From IMG/VR virus record IMGVR_UViG_3300045971_000409, positions 1 to 64,000 of that record: DNA of 64,000 nt; one strand, 5' to 3'. Position 1 is the first letter of the stretch; each line of letters starts with the position of its first letter. The position numbers and the translations under genes are program-made. The notes below the pieces were generated by a model that saw nothing but the letters and a program-made list of their open reading frames with translations, did not search any database and was not told the origin of the DNA. Positions 9,257 through 20,176 of the stretch are shown here, in pieces. The DNA comes from a virus.

Positions 9257-9969
9257 TCTTTGAATCCGTGTACCTGGACATAAAAGCCCACGCCCAAACC
9301 CAGGTACCCCATGAGGCGTGTGGATTTATAGTCTTGAATAATGATGGGGATTTGGAAGTAGTAACCTCCCCCAACATCAATCTCGACCCCCGTAATAGAT
9401 TCACCACCAGTCCCGAGTCTTACCTGCGAGCAAAGAAATTGGGTAGTATTGTGGGATTGTATCATTCCCACCCCCAAGATTCATCAGAGCCCACGGCGGC
9501 CGACAGAATAATGCACAAAATAGCCAAGGTTCCGGGGGTGATATATTCCGTAGGTCAAGATACCTTTACCGAGGTGTCAACGGATACCCAAGATTACCCC
9601 CTCATGGGTAGAGAATTTGTCTGGGGTATTTTTGATTGCGGAACTCTGATACGAGACTATTACCGGGATAAAGTGGGTATAACATTGGAGGCTGAACACC
9701 CCACAGAGCATGAATGGATAACAGGAGCCAGGACATATTTGCCCTACCTTTACGCCAACAATTTTACGATAGTACCCCCTATCAGCATGAAATTGCACGA
9801 TATTATTCTTGTGCAATTAACTGCACAGCATCCTAACCACGCGGGCATCTACATAGGAGCCAACACAATCTTCCATCACCTGCACCAGCGTCTTTCGACT
9901 GAGGATATTTACGGTGATTATTGGCGAGACAGAACCACCCATGTACTACGCCACAAGGAGTTACTATGA
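9253..9969 (+). CDS. Tail assembly protein K: JAMM/MPN plus NlpC/P60 peptidase
   Basis: 238 residues with the two-domain layout of lambda gpK. The N-terminal half has a JAMM metalloprotease motif (HSHPQDSSEPTAAD, around residues 72-85) with an upstream Glu in HEACGF. The C-terminal half is NlpC/P60-like, with the candidate nucleophile Cys in FDCGTLIRDYY near 129 and a candidate His in NHAGIYIG near 196. The family is needed for tail-tip assembly and probably cuts peptidoglycan locally during entry. The gene overlaps its neighbours by four bases on each side. The dispersed palindrome (9812-9825) lies just before the codons for the conserved His. Confidence 0.9.
   Translation: MIFESVYLDIKAHAQTQVPHEACGFIVLNNDGDLEVVTSPNINLDPRNRFTTSPESYLRAKKLGSIVGLYHSHPQDSSEPTAADRIMHKIAKVPGVIYSVGQDTFTEVSTDTQDYPLMGREFVWGIFDCGTLIRDYYRDKVGITLEAEHPTEHEWITGARTYLPYLYANNFTIVPPISMKLHDIILVQLTAQHPNHAGIYIGANTIFHHLHQRLSTEDIYGDYWRDRTTHVLRHKELL
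9812..9825. repeat. Dispersed palindrome, copy 3 (in coding)
   Basis: TGCAATTAACTGCA, a one-base variant, inside the gpK gene where it encodes VQLTAQ. An extra half site, TTGCAC, lies 18 bases upstream at 9793-9798. Confidence 0.75.
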
Positions 9970-10601
9970 GGACCATACAGCTACATGGAGAAGTGGGGGA
10001 TTTGTACGGCGCAGAGTGGAATTTGGACGTAGCTACCCCTGCGGAAGCCATTATCGCTATCGAGGCCAATCGCCCTGGATTCCTCCAGTATCTACAGGAC
10101 ACGGAGAACAAGGGAGTAGAGTACACCATTAAATTGGGGTCTTACGAGATAGAACCTGAGCGTATAAAGGGTCCTTTTTCCAAGGCGGAGATATTCCATA
10201 TCATACCTCAGATGAGTGGAGCATCCTCAAAAGCCGGGGCAACCGCCAAGATAGTCGTAGGGGCCATCTTAGTTATCGTGGCTATGATCGCCTCCTCAGG
10301 CCAAGCTGGATGGGGCATGCCCGTAATAGCGGGCTCAACATGGGCCCCCACGGCCGGAGCCACTCTCATGTTCGGGGCTACTCTCATGCTGGCGGGGGTA
10401 TCCAGCCTGCTCACCAAAACACCTCAAACTGAAAATAAATCGTCAGAGGCTGAACGATTGAAGGGGCACTATTTTTCTGGACCCGTGAACACCATAGCCG
10501 AGGGCGGGCCTGTCCCCCTGGGCTATGGCAGATTACTCGTCGGCGCGGTGGTTGTCAGCTCAGGTATCGAGGTGCGTACTGATGTCTCAATCAGAGTCTA
10601 A
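9966..10601 (+). CDS. Tail assembly protein I
   Basis: A 211-residue protein starting at ATG 9966 with an ATGA overlap; the frame is open further upstream but that part lies inside gpK. The N-terminal 90 residues form a small alpha/beta domain (MRTIQLHGEVG, AEAIIAIEANRPGFLQYL) as in lambda gpI. Then comes a Gly/Ala-rich, hydrophobic middle (IVVGAILVIVAMIASSG) and a C-terminal GPVNTIAEGGPVPLGYGRLLVG, typical of this family. It acts with K and J in building the tail tip. It overlaps J by 20 bases. Confidence 0.88.
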   Translation: MRTIQLHGEVGDLYGAEWNLDVATPAEAIIAIEANRPGFLQYLQDTENKGVEYTIKLGSYEIEPERIKGPFSKAEIFHIIPQMSGASSKAGATAKIVVGAILVIVAMIASSGQAGWGMPVIAGSTWAPTAGATLMFGATLMLAGVSSLLTKTPQTENKSSEAERLKGHYFSGPVNTIAEGGPVPLGYGRLLVGAVVVSSGIEVRTDVSIRV

Positions 10602-13600
10602 TTTACCCGTAGTATACTCCGGGGCTGGTAAGGGTGGCGGTGGCGGACAAAGTAGCACCCCCATAGAAATACCCGAAAATTTACGCTCCACGGGTAAAAT
10701 AAAACTTATAGATGTAATTTGCGAGGGAGAGATTGAGGGTCTGGTAAACTCTGACAGGTCCATCTATATCAATGATGCCCCTCTCCGCAACAACAAGATG
10801 GATTACGCCACCTGGCAGACCTACATTCGTAACAACCCGCAGAATATGGGGTTGGATATGAACTACACAGGGTTAGAGTGGCAATTCTTCACGGGCACTC
10901 TCACTCAAGAGGCCATAGACCCCAAAAAACTGGCCATTTCTGATGTTACCACGGAATACGCTCATTCTACTGAGGTAATGTCAGGGTACACCGAGCAAGA
11001 TGTTTTGTCCCTGGTAGACCCCTGGGGTACGGCCAAATTGTCAGGGGCCATAACCACGGCTATGAGATATGCTAATGCTGTGGCCCTATCCATTACTAAC
11101 CCCAACGTGGACCAGATAGAGCTACGTCTGAGTGTACCCTCCTTGTGGGAGACCAACCCCTTCCTGAACTATATTGGCCCCACCAAGGTAGTGTATGGAG
11201 TAGAGATAAAAAGTAGTATCACGGGGGATACCTGGAATCCCTTGTACAGTAGTAACCCCCCCATGGTTATGGGTAGACGGATAGATAATACTCATTTCGT
11301 GTTCGATGAGTACACTCTGGCCCTTACCCTCACCTTCACCGCCGAAGCCTATATGAAGCCCATATACGACACGGAGGGTATTCAGGTAGATGTGTCCATG
11401 TGGCAGGGGGCCGCAGGTTTTATTCAGGTAACCTATAAACTCTTGGCGGATACTGAGTGGCTGAATGGACCTTTGGTGAAACTTACCTCGTGGTCAGGGC
11501 AGTATACTGCGGTACTTGGCGACCTTATTTTGGGGAAATACGAAGTAAAAATAGCGTACGTGCAGGATACGATATACCAGAGCGACGCCCAGACCCTCAA
11601 CATAGAGTCTCTAACTGGTTACGGGTCAACCCCCAACTCTTACATAGATTACTTCGAGGGACTTACGTACAGTAAATACGAAAGGGCAGTCAAAGTAGTG
11701 CTGCCTTTTAGGGATGGAATACCCAGGCAAGATCACATGCCCTGGAGTCTTCGGATTTACCGTATAACCCCTGACAACCTGAGTACAAAAAGAAGTAATA
11801 AGCTGAATCTGGACTCGTACACCGAGCACACTCTGGTCCGTTTGCGTTACCCAAATACGGCCTACTGCGCCATGACGGCCCACGCTGAACAATTCAGCTC
11901 CGTGCCCTCCAGGGCTTACGACCTAAAACTATTAAAGATAAAAATACCCACCAACTATGAGCCCACAGCCCACACCTACAATAGGGCCTCCAATGGAACC
12001 CTGGTTTTTGATGGTAATGGGTTACCGGTAGAGCAGATATGGGATGGGCAGTTCTACGTTGCCTGGTCTGATAATCCGGCCTGGTGCTTTTACGATCTAC
12101 TGTCCCATCGGCGTTATGGTCTAGGCAGTTTCCTGGATACGTCCTACATCAACAAGTGGTCCCTGTACACCATAGGTAAGTACTGTGATGGCAGGGTCCC
12201 CAGCGGTAAACTTGAAAATGCGGTGGCCTACGCCCCTGCTACCTCTTACCCTGCGGGTAGTGTGGCCGTGTACAATAATAAGTGGTATCGAAATACCAGT
12301 AACCCCGCAGTAACCCTCGTGGGGGTACTGCCCACCAATACGGCCAGTTGGACTGAGATAGCGGTAAATACCCCTATCTATGAGCCTAGATTTACCCTCA
12401 ATGCGTATATAGCCTCCTCGGTAGAAGCCTACAAATTACTACAGGATATGTCCTCAGTATTTCGGGGCATGATTTACTGGGCCGCCAACTCGGTTATAGC
12501 CGTCCAGGACTCCCCTCAGCCACCCGTGGCCGTGTTCTCCAACGCCAATGTTATAGGAGGCATGTTCACCTACGTGGGGTCGGCGCGAAGAGCCCGTAGG
12601 ACCGTAGCCCTGGTCACCTGGAATGACCCCCAGAATCTCTACCGTAAGGCTATTGAATATGTGGAGAATAGAGAGGCCATGCTTCGGTATGGCTACAACT
12701 CCACGGAAATAATTGCTTTTGGTTGTACCTCCCGTGGACAAGCGCACCGGCTAGGTCGTTGGCTGCTTTATTCCGAGTCCAACGAGACCGAGGTTGTTAC
12801 CTTTCAGGTAGGGGCGGATTCTACCCTGATACAGCCCAATAACATCATCAAAGTTCAAGATGAAAGCCGAAACCTCAACCGTATGGCGGGACGTATCATT
12901 CGGGCTACCGCCACCAGTATTATCACCGACAGTAAATTAACCACGCTGGCCCTGCCTGCTACTCTGGACATTATACTGTCGGATGGCAGTCTATTCTCTA
13001 CGCCCATAGCGTCATTCAGTCACACGAACATAGTGCCTCCCATAGATAAAGGGGCTTGGGTATCGGGCACCTACTACAACGCGGGCGAGATGGCCACCTA
13101 CGCTACGATACAGTATGTGTGCATATCTCCCATACCCATAGTACCGGCCAGTAACCCCACGGTAGATACTGCCAACTGGATGACCTATACCGCTTACGTA
13201 GCCCAGGCGGGTAGCCCGTGTACCACCCTGAACTGGTCAGGCCCAATACCAAGTACCCCGGTACCCGAGTCTATGTGGCTGGTAACAGCCGCTGGAGTCT
13301 CTAATTGGCTCTACCGGATAGTGGGCATAAAGGAGATAGACACCCTCTCCTACGAGATATCGGCGGTAGCCCATTATCCCCAAAAATTCGACTTGATCGA
13401 GAACAATCTGGCCCTATCCGTGGACAGCGGAACTATTAACGCGGACTTGACAACAGTTAGTCCCCCACGGAATATCACCTTCACCGAGGAGGTATACTCA
13501 CCCACCCCTGGCACCTCAGCTATTCGCCTGGTAATAAGCTGGGAGGCCCCTGAGAACAAGTACGTCTATCAGTACAAAGGGCAGGTTCAGCACCCGGATG

Positions 13601-16600
13601 GGTCCTTCCAGATGTTCAATACCCCTGATGCCAAGCTCACCGTAGTCGTGGCATCTTCGGGTACCTACACGATAAACGTCAGAACTGTTACCTTTAGCAA
13701 TATGGTATCAGCTCCCGCCACAGCATCATACTTGCTGGTACTGCACTCAAAGGTACCCGTGCCCAATGTGACCGGGCTTGACCTATACCCTGGCAATAAC
13801 TACCGGTACTTCAATACGAAAGACTGCCACCTCATCTGGCACACCCCCCAGGCGTACTCTGATACCCCCCTGGCGGATGCCCAGCCTTTATCCCAGGTAC
13901 CCCTGGAGATGTGGTTCAAGCAGTATGTTATCCGCATCTACAATATGGATAACTCGCTTCGCAGGACGGACTACTCAAAGACCCCGGAGTACTTCTACAC
14001 TCACGAGAAAAACTATGCGGACGGGGGAGAAGCCTTCATCCTTGCCCGCGAGTTTATTGTGGGGGTTGTGGCCGAGGATACCGCGGGAAACTGGTCTGAG
14101 GTAGAAGCGAGAATAATCGTATCCAATCCAGCCCCGGCGGCCTTACCGGCCCCCACCCTCAATGGCTTTATCGGGTCTTTCATGGCGGCCTGGAATCCAT
14201 CTCCTGAGGTGGATGTGGTCGGGTATGTAGTGCATGCAGTGTTGGGCTCGGACTTTACTCCGGGGCCTACCAACCTGAAAAACACCGGGCCAGAAACGGT
14301 ATTTACCTACACCAAGGCTGCGGCCGGCACTTGGTACGTAAAAATTGCCGCTTACGATGTGTTTGACAAGACCGGATTAAATTACTCCCCGGCGGCCACC
14401 ATAGATGTGGCTGGAACCATCGCGGATATAATGACGGCCCTTGAGGGCAGCATCACCCGGTCTCAATTATTGCCTGCATTGCGAACCAGTATTGACACCA
14501 TAGACGACCCCTCCACGGGACTTACCGTACGGCTAGGGGCGGCCTTAACCCAAATAGATAGTATCAATGGCCAACTCGCGGGATTAACCGTCAGTACCTA
14601 CACGGCATCCCTTACCTATGCCATTGGTGTATTGGTACGCGGAACGGACGGCCTCACCTATAAGGCAAAAATAGCGGTACCCATAAATACCGCACCACCC
14701 AACCTCACCTACTGGGAGCCGGTAGTGGGTGTCGTAAGTCTTGCCCAGGCCATTACGGATGAGACAACGGCCCGACAACTAGCAGACAGTAATGAAATAT
14801 CCAGGGTTAATGCTCTACTGGCCACCCTGCAAAATACCACGGTACCGGGCCTCATAGTTACGGCAACAAATGGCTCCATAAAAGATGCCTACGTCGCGGC
14901 AGATGGTGCCCTAGCTACGGACTATAACTTCAAGATAGCTAGTATAACCCAGCCCGTCACAGGTAGTATAGCTTCCGCAATTACAGCCTCAGAGACAGTG
15001 ACCACGGGGCTTATCAACACCACCGCCAATGCGGTTACCACTTTGCAATCTCGGGTGGATGGGATTGAATCCTTATTTGGAGCCTATAACTCCTGGAACT
15101 TTGACACCACGGTAGAGGGTTTTATCGCCGGGGGTACGGGTGGCTCTCTGGCCTGGGTACGGGATTCTGGTAATGGGTCCTTAAACTACACCACTGTAGC
15201 GGGGGGAGTATCTCCTACGATCAACATTACAGGTCTGTCCGTCCCCAGTAAAAACAATGTTGTTCGGATGAAAATAAAACGAATATCGGGTACTGCTACA
15301 GACTGGGTGGGGTCTATGATGTACTCCACGGCGGCCAATCCAACCCCCAGTTTAAGTCGTTACAAGGCGGCCCCTTCCTTGGTGGGCGGCCTACCTCCAG
15401 GCAAGGATATGGTCTTTGAGTGGGATATGTCCGCTCTCACCGTGGGGGGTACCGATTGGCTTACCCAGCCCACCATCACTGGGCTATCCATTATCCTGGC
15501 CCCCAATAATACGGTAGGGCAGTTCTATATTGACTGGATTGTCATAGGGTCCAAAGCACCCCCCGCAAGTATGGCCTACCTGGAAGATGTACGTTACACT
15601 TTAGCCCAGGTGGATATAGCCGAAGCAGGGTTGCGCACTACCTTGGCGGCGCGAGTACTCAATACTGAGCAGCTATTCGACCCCATTGTGACCTGGAACT
15701 TTTTGTCTTCTTTCGAGGGGTGGAATCGTGTCGCAACCGATGTGACTCTTTCCGTCACCAGCACAGGGGGTAAAACCACCCTCAATATGGCAACCTTTAC
15801 CACCAATACAGTACAAATCTACGTTCCTACCTCGGGGGTAGATGGGACCAAGTACACACTGGTAAGAGCCAAAATAAAAAATACAGGGTCGATAGATATA
15901 ACGCGCTTCCAGTGCTATTACGCTAATGCCGTCCATGCCACATACACGGTCAGTTACTACAAGAATCTGGTCCTCACCTTAAAACCAGGGGAAGAATCTA
16001 TCGTTGAGTGGGATATGACGGCCCTAACTGCTGGGGGTGCTGACTGGACCAACCCGGCTAACCCCATCAATGGCATAGCTCTGGGATTGGGGGGTATTGG
16101 AGCCACTCTGGAAATCGACTGGATAACGATAGGACGTAAAGCCCCGGCGGCCAGTACCGCGGCCATTGAAACGGAACAATCAGTTCGGGCTCAGACGGTA
16201 GGAAAAGACTATTCGGCAACAACGGCATTTCCCACCAAGAGTATCTGTCTTTACAATGGGGTCCTTTACCGCAACACGGTCGTACCTGCAAGAACTCTAC
16301 TGGGTGAGCCACCCCCTGATGCGGCAAAATGGACCCCAGTAACCAGTAATGCCTACGCCCAGTATACCTTGAAACTAGAGGTAGATGCTGGGGGTACTAA
16401 GTATGTGAGTGGTTTCGGACTTTCTAATGATGGAGAAACTTCAGACTTCATCGTAGTGGCGGACAAGTTCGCCATAATGGCTCCGATAGCTGATGCCTTA
16501 ATTACGGACCCGTTAAAAAAGAAACTCATACCCTTTGCGGTGGCAAGGGTAAACAATACCTGGACAGTGGGCATTAATGGGCAATTAGTAGTGGATGGCT

Positions 16601-19600
16601 CCATCAATGCTCGGGCTATTGATGTCACCAGTCTGCACGTAGGGCCGGGCGGAATCAGTATAGACGAAAATGCCCTCATAACCTTCGGCCAGGTTATGAA
16701 TGCAGTACCTACACTGGACCCCGCCATAAAGGACATGCTCCAGCAGGAAATAGAGCCCTACCTGCCCTCCCCGGTATACTCCAGGGCCTCCACCGCGTAC
16801 TATGAGGGGTCCGCCGAAATAGCCCTGGTAGACACTCCCCGTATTGTAAAAACTACCCATGATGGGGCCAGGGTGACGGGAGAAAATGCCATACTCATGG
16901 AACCCGCAGCTACCAACTGGCTGGCGGCTAACCTACCCACCCACCTGGCCCTTACAGCCTGTACTTTAAACGGTGGAGCCACCTTAGGGTCTATAACCCC
17001 CGGCCAGTCTGACCCCTTCGGGGGTATGAATGCTGTGCGCTACTATGTCACTTCGGATGGCATTACCTCTCGTCGTAAATTCTGGCTAGGTGGGGTTGTA
17101 GTACCTGCTGGTGTCAATGGCTGTCAGCAGGTATGGGTACGTAATCGGTCAATCACCGTCATAACAGTTACCGCTAATATCGGGCTCTCTTCCGTCAGTA
17201 TTCCCGCCAGTTCGGGATGGATACTGGTGCAGCACAACAACGTACTGGGGGATGGTGTAGCTCAGATGCACCTGGATTTCGCTACTACCCTGGTCGGTGA
17301 AAGTATAGATGTAGATTTGTTCCGTCCCATGCAAGACATAGTGAACACCATATCTTACACCTCATGGACCAACTCTACCCGAGCTTTAGATACTTTGAGT
17401 GTCTCCGCGGTCAACATGGGCACCAAGTGGTCCATAGAATGTTGGGCCAAAAGTAATACCATAGGTACTATAAATAAGTGGGTATTCTCCTCCTGGACTA
17501 AATTTGGGGTGGGTATAGGTGGTGGATCTGATACAACCAAAGATGGCTACCCCCTCTTCGCGTACTATGATGGGACCAATACCCGACAGAATGTTTACGC
17601 CTCCGCCCCCCTGGCGGCCCCTAAAGGATGGAATCACTGGGCAACCACTTTTGATGGGACCACCGTAAAAGTTTATGTGAATGGCGTAGTGGTTATAGTC
17701 GTCACCACCCCCCTTCCTCAGGCATGGAATAGTAACGCTATACAGATCGGCTGCGGTATATACTGGGCGGGCTATATCTCCAAATTCCGTACCCTTAATT
17801 TTGTCATGACCCCAGCCCAAGTAACCAATGCGTACCAGTTCGCGTTTGTGCGCGGCGATTTCTCTGGGGCCTCCCTTTATGAGCTGGATTTCAACAACAC
17901 CTCAATGTGGAAGCAAACCAGTACTGGGAAGCTCTACAGCTACAATGGGGTAGCGTGGGTTTTGGCCTCCACGGTGGGAGCCCCTGCGGGTACCCTGGTG
18001 GGCAATAAAGAAGCGACAGCTTTAGCCTTATCGGTAACCCTATCGGAAACCGCTATAAGTGATCTTACCAGCGATGATATTTTATCCCCCGTGGAAAAAC
18101 AGGCTCTTTTGACTGAGTGGTACAATGTCTATTATGAGTGGGCAAATGTCTTAGAGCCGAATGCGGCCGCTAAACTGGGCACGGGGCATATTGCATACAC
18201 CAATTACCTGGGTAAGATTGCTACCCTGAACGCCTTCATCAATTCAGCCCCGGTCAATATATTAAATAAAACAGTAAGTACCGCACTGTCGGTAACAACT
18301 CTTGATGGGATAGTACCTCCCAACGTAACAGGCACCGTCTTACGTAACTTTCTCTGGGGTTTTTATCAGACCCGCGGAGCCCTCATCACCGCCCTCACGG
18401 ATAAAGCGGGCACCACAGCTTTATGGTCCGGCATCCCTACGGGTACGGGTAAGGCCGCGGATTATGCTACGGTTGGGGCTGATGCTACGAATCTACAGGT
18501 AGGTCTTTCCAGCAACATGATTGTTGATGCTGACTTTCGTAACTGGGCCAACCACCCGCTGACTCTATGGAACAGTATCACAGGACTTAGTGCTGAGGCT
18601 GGTATCAATTTTGGATCCATTTGGAGACTACCAGCCCCAAGTAATACACCATACCTCAAGCACCCGAATAACATTCCGCCAGAAACTGCGTACTCGGCCT
18701 TTTACACGGAGTATTACACGGTAGCCTCTGACTCTTGGTACGAATTGTATGCCTACACTGGTGCTCGTAGGTGCAAGGTTCAAATCACGGTGGCCGAGTA
18801 TAATGGGGCGGGTGCTTTTAATCTGTCCACCACGTTATCCATAATAAATGATGGTGAGGCTGCGGGGGGCGTTACCCTGAATGTCTACAAGAAAACGGGT
18901 GGCTTCTTCAAGACTCAGGGCACCACGGCGAGTATATACATCACTATTGCCAAGTTCTGCACTAAGACCGGTCAAGCCGATAGTTATCTTTTTCTCGGCC
19001 CGATGTATCTCGGCAAAGCACTATCGGCCCAGGTCACTTCTGGGGTATTCTCCGATTGGAGTCCTGGCCCTGCGGGGTACGCGGGTCAACTTAATGCCAC
19101 CAATGGCGCCCCCACGGGTACCTATGTCGGGGGTACCGAAGCAAGTGCCTTATCAACATCAGCAGCAACATCAGCAGCAAGTATTGGGCAGATGGCAGAT
19201 GATACTATCCTCTCACCTATAGAAAAACAGGCATTGCTCAAGGAGTACTATGACGTCTACTATGAATGGGTTAATGTTTTAGCACCCAATGCTGGGACTA
19301 AAATAGGAACTGGGGCGACAGCCTATGTAGACTATTCCACTAAAATGTCGCAACTTATTACGTTTATAAACTCTGCGGCAGTTAATATAGGCAGTGTAGG
19401 CACAAGTACCTATTTGTCCACAACAACCCTAGCCGGAGTAACTCCGGTAACAGGTAATAGTTTCCGGTCATTTTTCTTTGATTTCTACCAAAAAAGGGCT
19501 GCCCTCTATACCGCCCTTTCGGACAAGGCGGGTACCATAGCTGATTGGGATAAACTCAACGGCACTATGCCTGCAAATATAGTGACAGGCTCCGGTACCG

Positions 19601-20175
19601 AGATCGCAAGTACCTGGATATACACTGGTACCTTGTATGCAGAAAAAGTGAGTTCTCGTCTGGGTACCTACGATGAATTATATGTAGGTGGGCATGTTGT
19701 CTCTGACCCCAAACAAGCTACAGGCCCCGCTACAGACACTAGGGCTTATCAGAATTATAATGCAGCGGGAGTTATGATATCATCCCCGCGGACCCATGTA
19801 GACCTTGGAGGGCAGGCTATAGATCACACCATAATGGCTGTCCTGGCCATAGAAATTATAGGGCAGTCAACCTTCACTTGGACTGGATTTTTGACGGGGT
19901 ACACTTCGGTAGCGGGAGCTAAAGTAATAATCGAGTTGTTTAGAGTGGATACCTACGGTGGAGAAGCCTTAGTAAAAACATTCTCCACCTTAGATTTAAC
20001 CTCAGGAACTCACATGATACCCGTACAGTACACTGATAGGGCCACTGGTGGTTATTTGTATCGTATAAAAGTTAAGGGTACAGTTGGTAATATGGATGTA
20101 ACTGGTATTCCTACGCTAGGCTGTCGGGCTAATACCTGTAGTATTGTAGTTATGACTACCAAAGGGGGGGCTTAA
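10582..20175 (+). CDS. Giant central tail fibre / host specificity protein J
   Basis: The start is set at ATG 10582 (GAGGTG eight bases upstream); the frame is open to 10525. At 3,197 residues it is nearly three times lambda gpJ. The first ~900 residues match the J core (STGKIKLIDVICEGEIEGLV, then RRARRTVALVTWNDPQN). FN3-like units follow (about 960-1250). Four CBM5/12-like units of about 45 residues (near 546, 824, 1336 and 1874) have the pattern Y-x-G-x2-V-x3-N-x2-Y. Two copies of a Trp-rich beta domain lie at about 1503-1660 and 1703-1854. A LamG-like jelly roll is at about 2265-2420, and two copies of a helical ILSP-EKQALL-type repeat at about 2493-2620 and 2871-2993. It forms the tail-tip hub and distal fibre that recognise the host. 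Confidence 0.92.
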   Translation: MSQSESNLPVVYSGAGKGGGGGQSSTPIEIPENLRSTGKIKLIDVICEGEIEGLVNSDRSIYINDAPLRNNKMDYATWQTYIRNNPQNMGLDMNYTGLEWQFFTGTLTQEAIDPKKLAISDVTTEYAHSTEVMSGYTEQDVLSLVDPWGTAKLSGAITTAMRYANAVALSITNPNVDQIELRLSVPSLWETNPFLNYIGPTKVVYGVEIKSSITGDTWNPLYSSNPPMVMGRRIDNTHFVFDEYTLALTLTFTAEAYMKPIYDTEGIQVDVSMWQGAAGFIQVTYKLLADTEWLNGPLVKLTSWSGQYTAVLGDLILGKYEVKIAYVQDTIYQSDAQTLNIESLTGYGSTPNSYIDYFEGLTYSKYERAVKVVLPFRDGIPRQDHMPWSLRIYRITPDNLSTKRSNKLNLDSYTEHTLVRLRYPNTAYCAMTAHAEQFSSVPSRAYDLKLLKIKIPTNYEPTAHTYNRASNGTLVFDGNGLPVEQIWDGQFYVAWSDNPAWCFYDLLSHRRYGLGSFLDTSYINKWSLYTIGKYCDGRVPSGKLENAVAYAPATSYPAGSVAVYNNKWYRNTSNPAVTLVGVLPTNTASWTEIAVNTPIYEPRFTLNAYIASSVEAYKLLQDMSSVFRGMIYWAANSVIAVQDSPQPPVAVFSNANVIGGMFTYVGSARRARRTVALVTWNDPQNLYRKAIEYVENREAMLRYGYNSTEIIAFGCTSRGQAHRLGRWLLYSESNETEVVTFQVGADSTLIQPNNIIKVQDESRNLNRMAGRIIRATATSIITDSKLTTLALPATLDIILSDGSLFSTPIASFSHTNIVPPIDKGAWVSGTYYNAGEMATYATIQYVCISPIPIVPASNPTVDTANWMTYTAYVAQAGSPCTTLNWSGPIPSTPVPESMWLVTAAGVSNWLYRIVGIKEIDTLSYEISAVAHYPQKFDLIENNLALSVDSGTINADLTTVSPPRNITFTEEVYSPTPGTSAIRLVISWEAPENKYVYQYKGQVQHPDGSFQMFNTPDAKLTVVVASSGTYTINVRTVTFSNMVSAPATASYLLVLHSKVPVPNVTGLDLYPGNNYRYFNTKDCHLIWHTPQAYSDTPLADAQPLSQVPLEMWFKQYVIRIYNMDNSLRRTDYSKTPEYFYTHEKNYADGGEAFILAREFIVGVVAEDTAGNWSEVEARIIVSNPAPAALPAPTLNGFIGSFMAAWNPSPEVDVVGYVVHAVLGSDFTPGPTNLKNTGPETVFTYTKAAAGTWYVKIAAYDVFDKTGLNYSPAATIDVAGTIADIMTALEGSITRSQLLPALRTSIDTIDDPSTGLTVRLGAALTQIDSINGQLAGLTVSTYTASLTYAIGVLVRGTDGLTYKAKIAVPINTAPPNLTYWEPVVGVVSLAQAITDETTARQLADSNEISRVNALLATLQNTTVPGLIVTATNGSIKDAYVAADGALATDYNFKIASITQPVTGSIASAITASETVTTGLINTTANAVTTLQSRVDGIESLFGAYNSWNFDTTVEGFIAGGTGGSLAWVRDSGNGSLNYTTVAGGVSPTINITGLSVPSKNNVVRMKIKRISGTATDWVGSMMYSTAANPTPSLSRYKAAPSLVGGLPPGKDMVFEWDMSALTVGGTDWLTQPTITGLSIILAPNNTVGQFYIDWIVIGSKAPPASMAYLEDVRYTLAQVDIAEAGLRTTLAARVLNTEQLFDPIVTWNFLSSFEGWNRVATDVTLSVTSTGGKTTLNMATFTTNTVQIYVPTSGVDGTKYTLVRAKIKNTGSIDITRFQCYYANAVHATYTVSYYKNLVLTLKPGEESIVEWDMTALTAGGADWTNPANPINGIALGLGGIGATLEIDWITIGRKAPAASTAAIETEQSVRAQTVGKDYSATTAFPTKSICLYNGVLYRNTVVPARTLLGEPPPDAAKWTPVTSNAYAQYTLKLEVDAGGTKYVSGFGLSNDGETSDFIVVADKFAIMAPIADALITDPLKKKLIPFAVARVNNTWTVGINGQLVVDGSINARAIDVTSLHVGPGGISIDENALITFGQVMNAVPTLDPAIKDMLQQEIEPYLPSPVYSRASTAYYEGSAEIALVDTPRIVKTTHDGARVTGENAILMEPAATNWLAANLPTHLALTACTLNGGATLGSITPGQSDPFGGMNAVRYYVTSDGITSRRKFWLGGVVVPAGVNGCQQVWVRNRSITVITVTANIGLSSVSIPASSGWILVQHNNVLGDGVAQMHLDFATTLVGESIDVDLFRPMQDIVNTISYTSWTNSTRALDTLSVSAVNMGTKWSIECWAKSNTIGTINKWVFSSWTKFGVGIGGGSDTTKDGYPLFAYYDGTNTRQNVYASAPLAAPKGWNHWATTFDGTTVKVYVNGVVVIVVTTPLPQAWNSNAIQIGCGIYWAGYISKFRTLNFVMTPAQVTNAYQFAFVRGDFSGASLYELDFNNTSMWKQTSTGKLYSYNGVAWVLASTVGAPAGTLVGNKEATALALSVTLSETAISDLTSDDILSPVEKQALLTEWYNVYYEWANVLEPNAAAKLGTGHIAYTNYLGKIATLNAFINSAPVNILNKTVSTALSVTTLDGIVPPNVTGTVLRNFLWGFYQTRGALITALTDKAGTTALWSGIPTGTGKAADYATVGADATNLQVGLSSNMIVDADFRNWANHPLTLWNSITGLSAEAGINFGSIWRLPAPSNTPYLKHPNNIPPETAYSAFYTEYYTVASDSWYELYAYTGARRCKVQITVAEYNGAGAFNLSTTLSIINDGEAAGGVTLNVYKKTGGFFKTQGTTASIYITIAKFCTKTGQADSYLFLGPMYLGKALSAQVTSGVFSDWSPGPAGYAGQLNATNGAPTGTYVGGTEASALSTSAATSAASIGQMADDTILSPIEKQALLKEYYDVYYEWVNVLAPNAGTKIGTGATAYVDYSTKMSQLITFINSAAVNIGSVGTSTYLSTTTLAGVTPVTGNSFRSFFFDFYQKRAALYTALSDKAGTIADWDKLNGTMPANIVTGSGTEIASTWIYTGTLYAEKVSSRLGTYDELYVGGHVVSDPKQATGPATDTRAYQNYNAAGVMISSPRTHVDLGGQAIDHTIMAVLAIEIIGQSTFTWTGFLTGYTSVAGAKVIIELFRVDTYGGEALVKTFSTLDLTSGTHMIPVQYTDRATGGYLYRIKVKGTVGNMDVTGIPTLGCRANTCSIVVMTTKGGA

Positions 20176-20176
20176 C

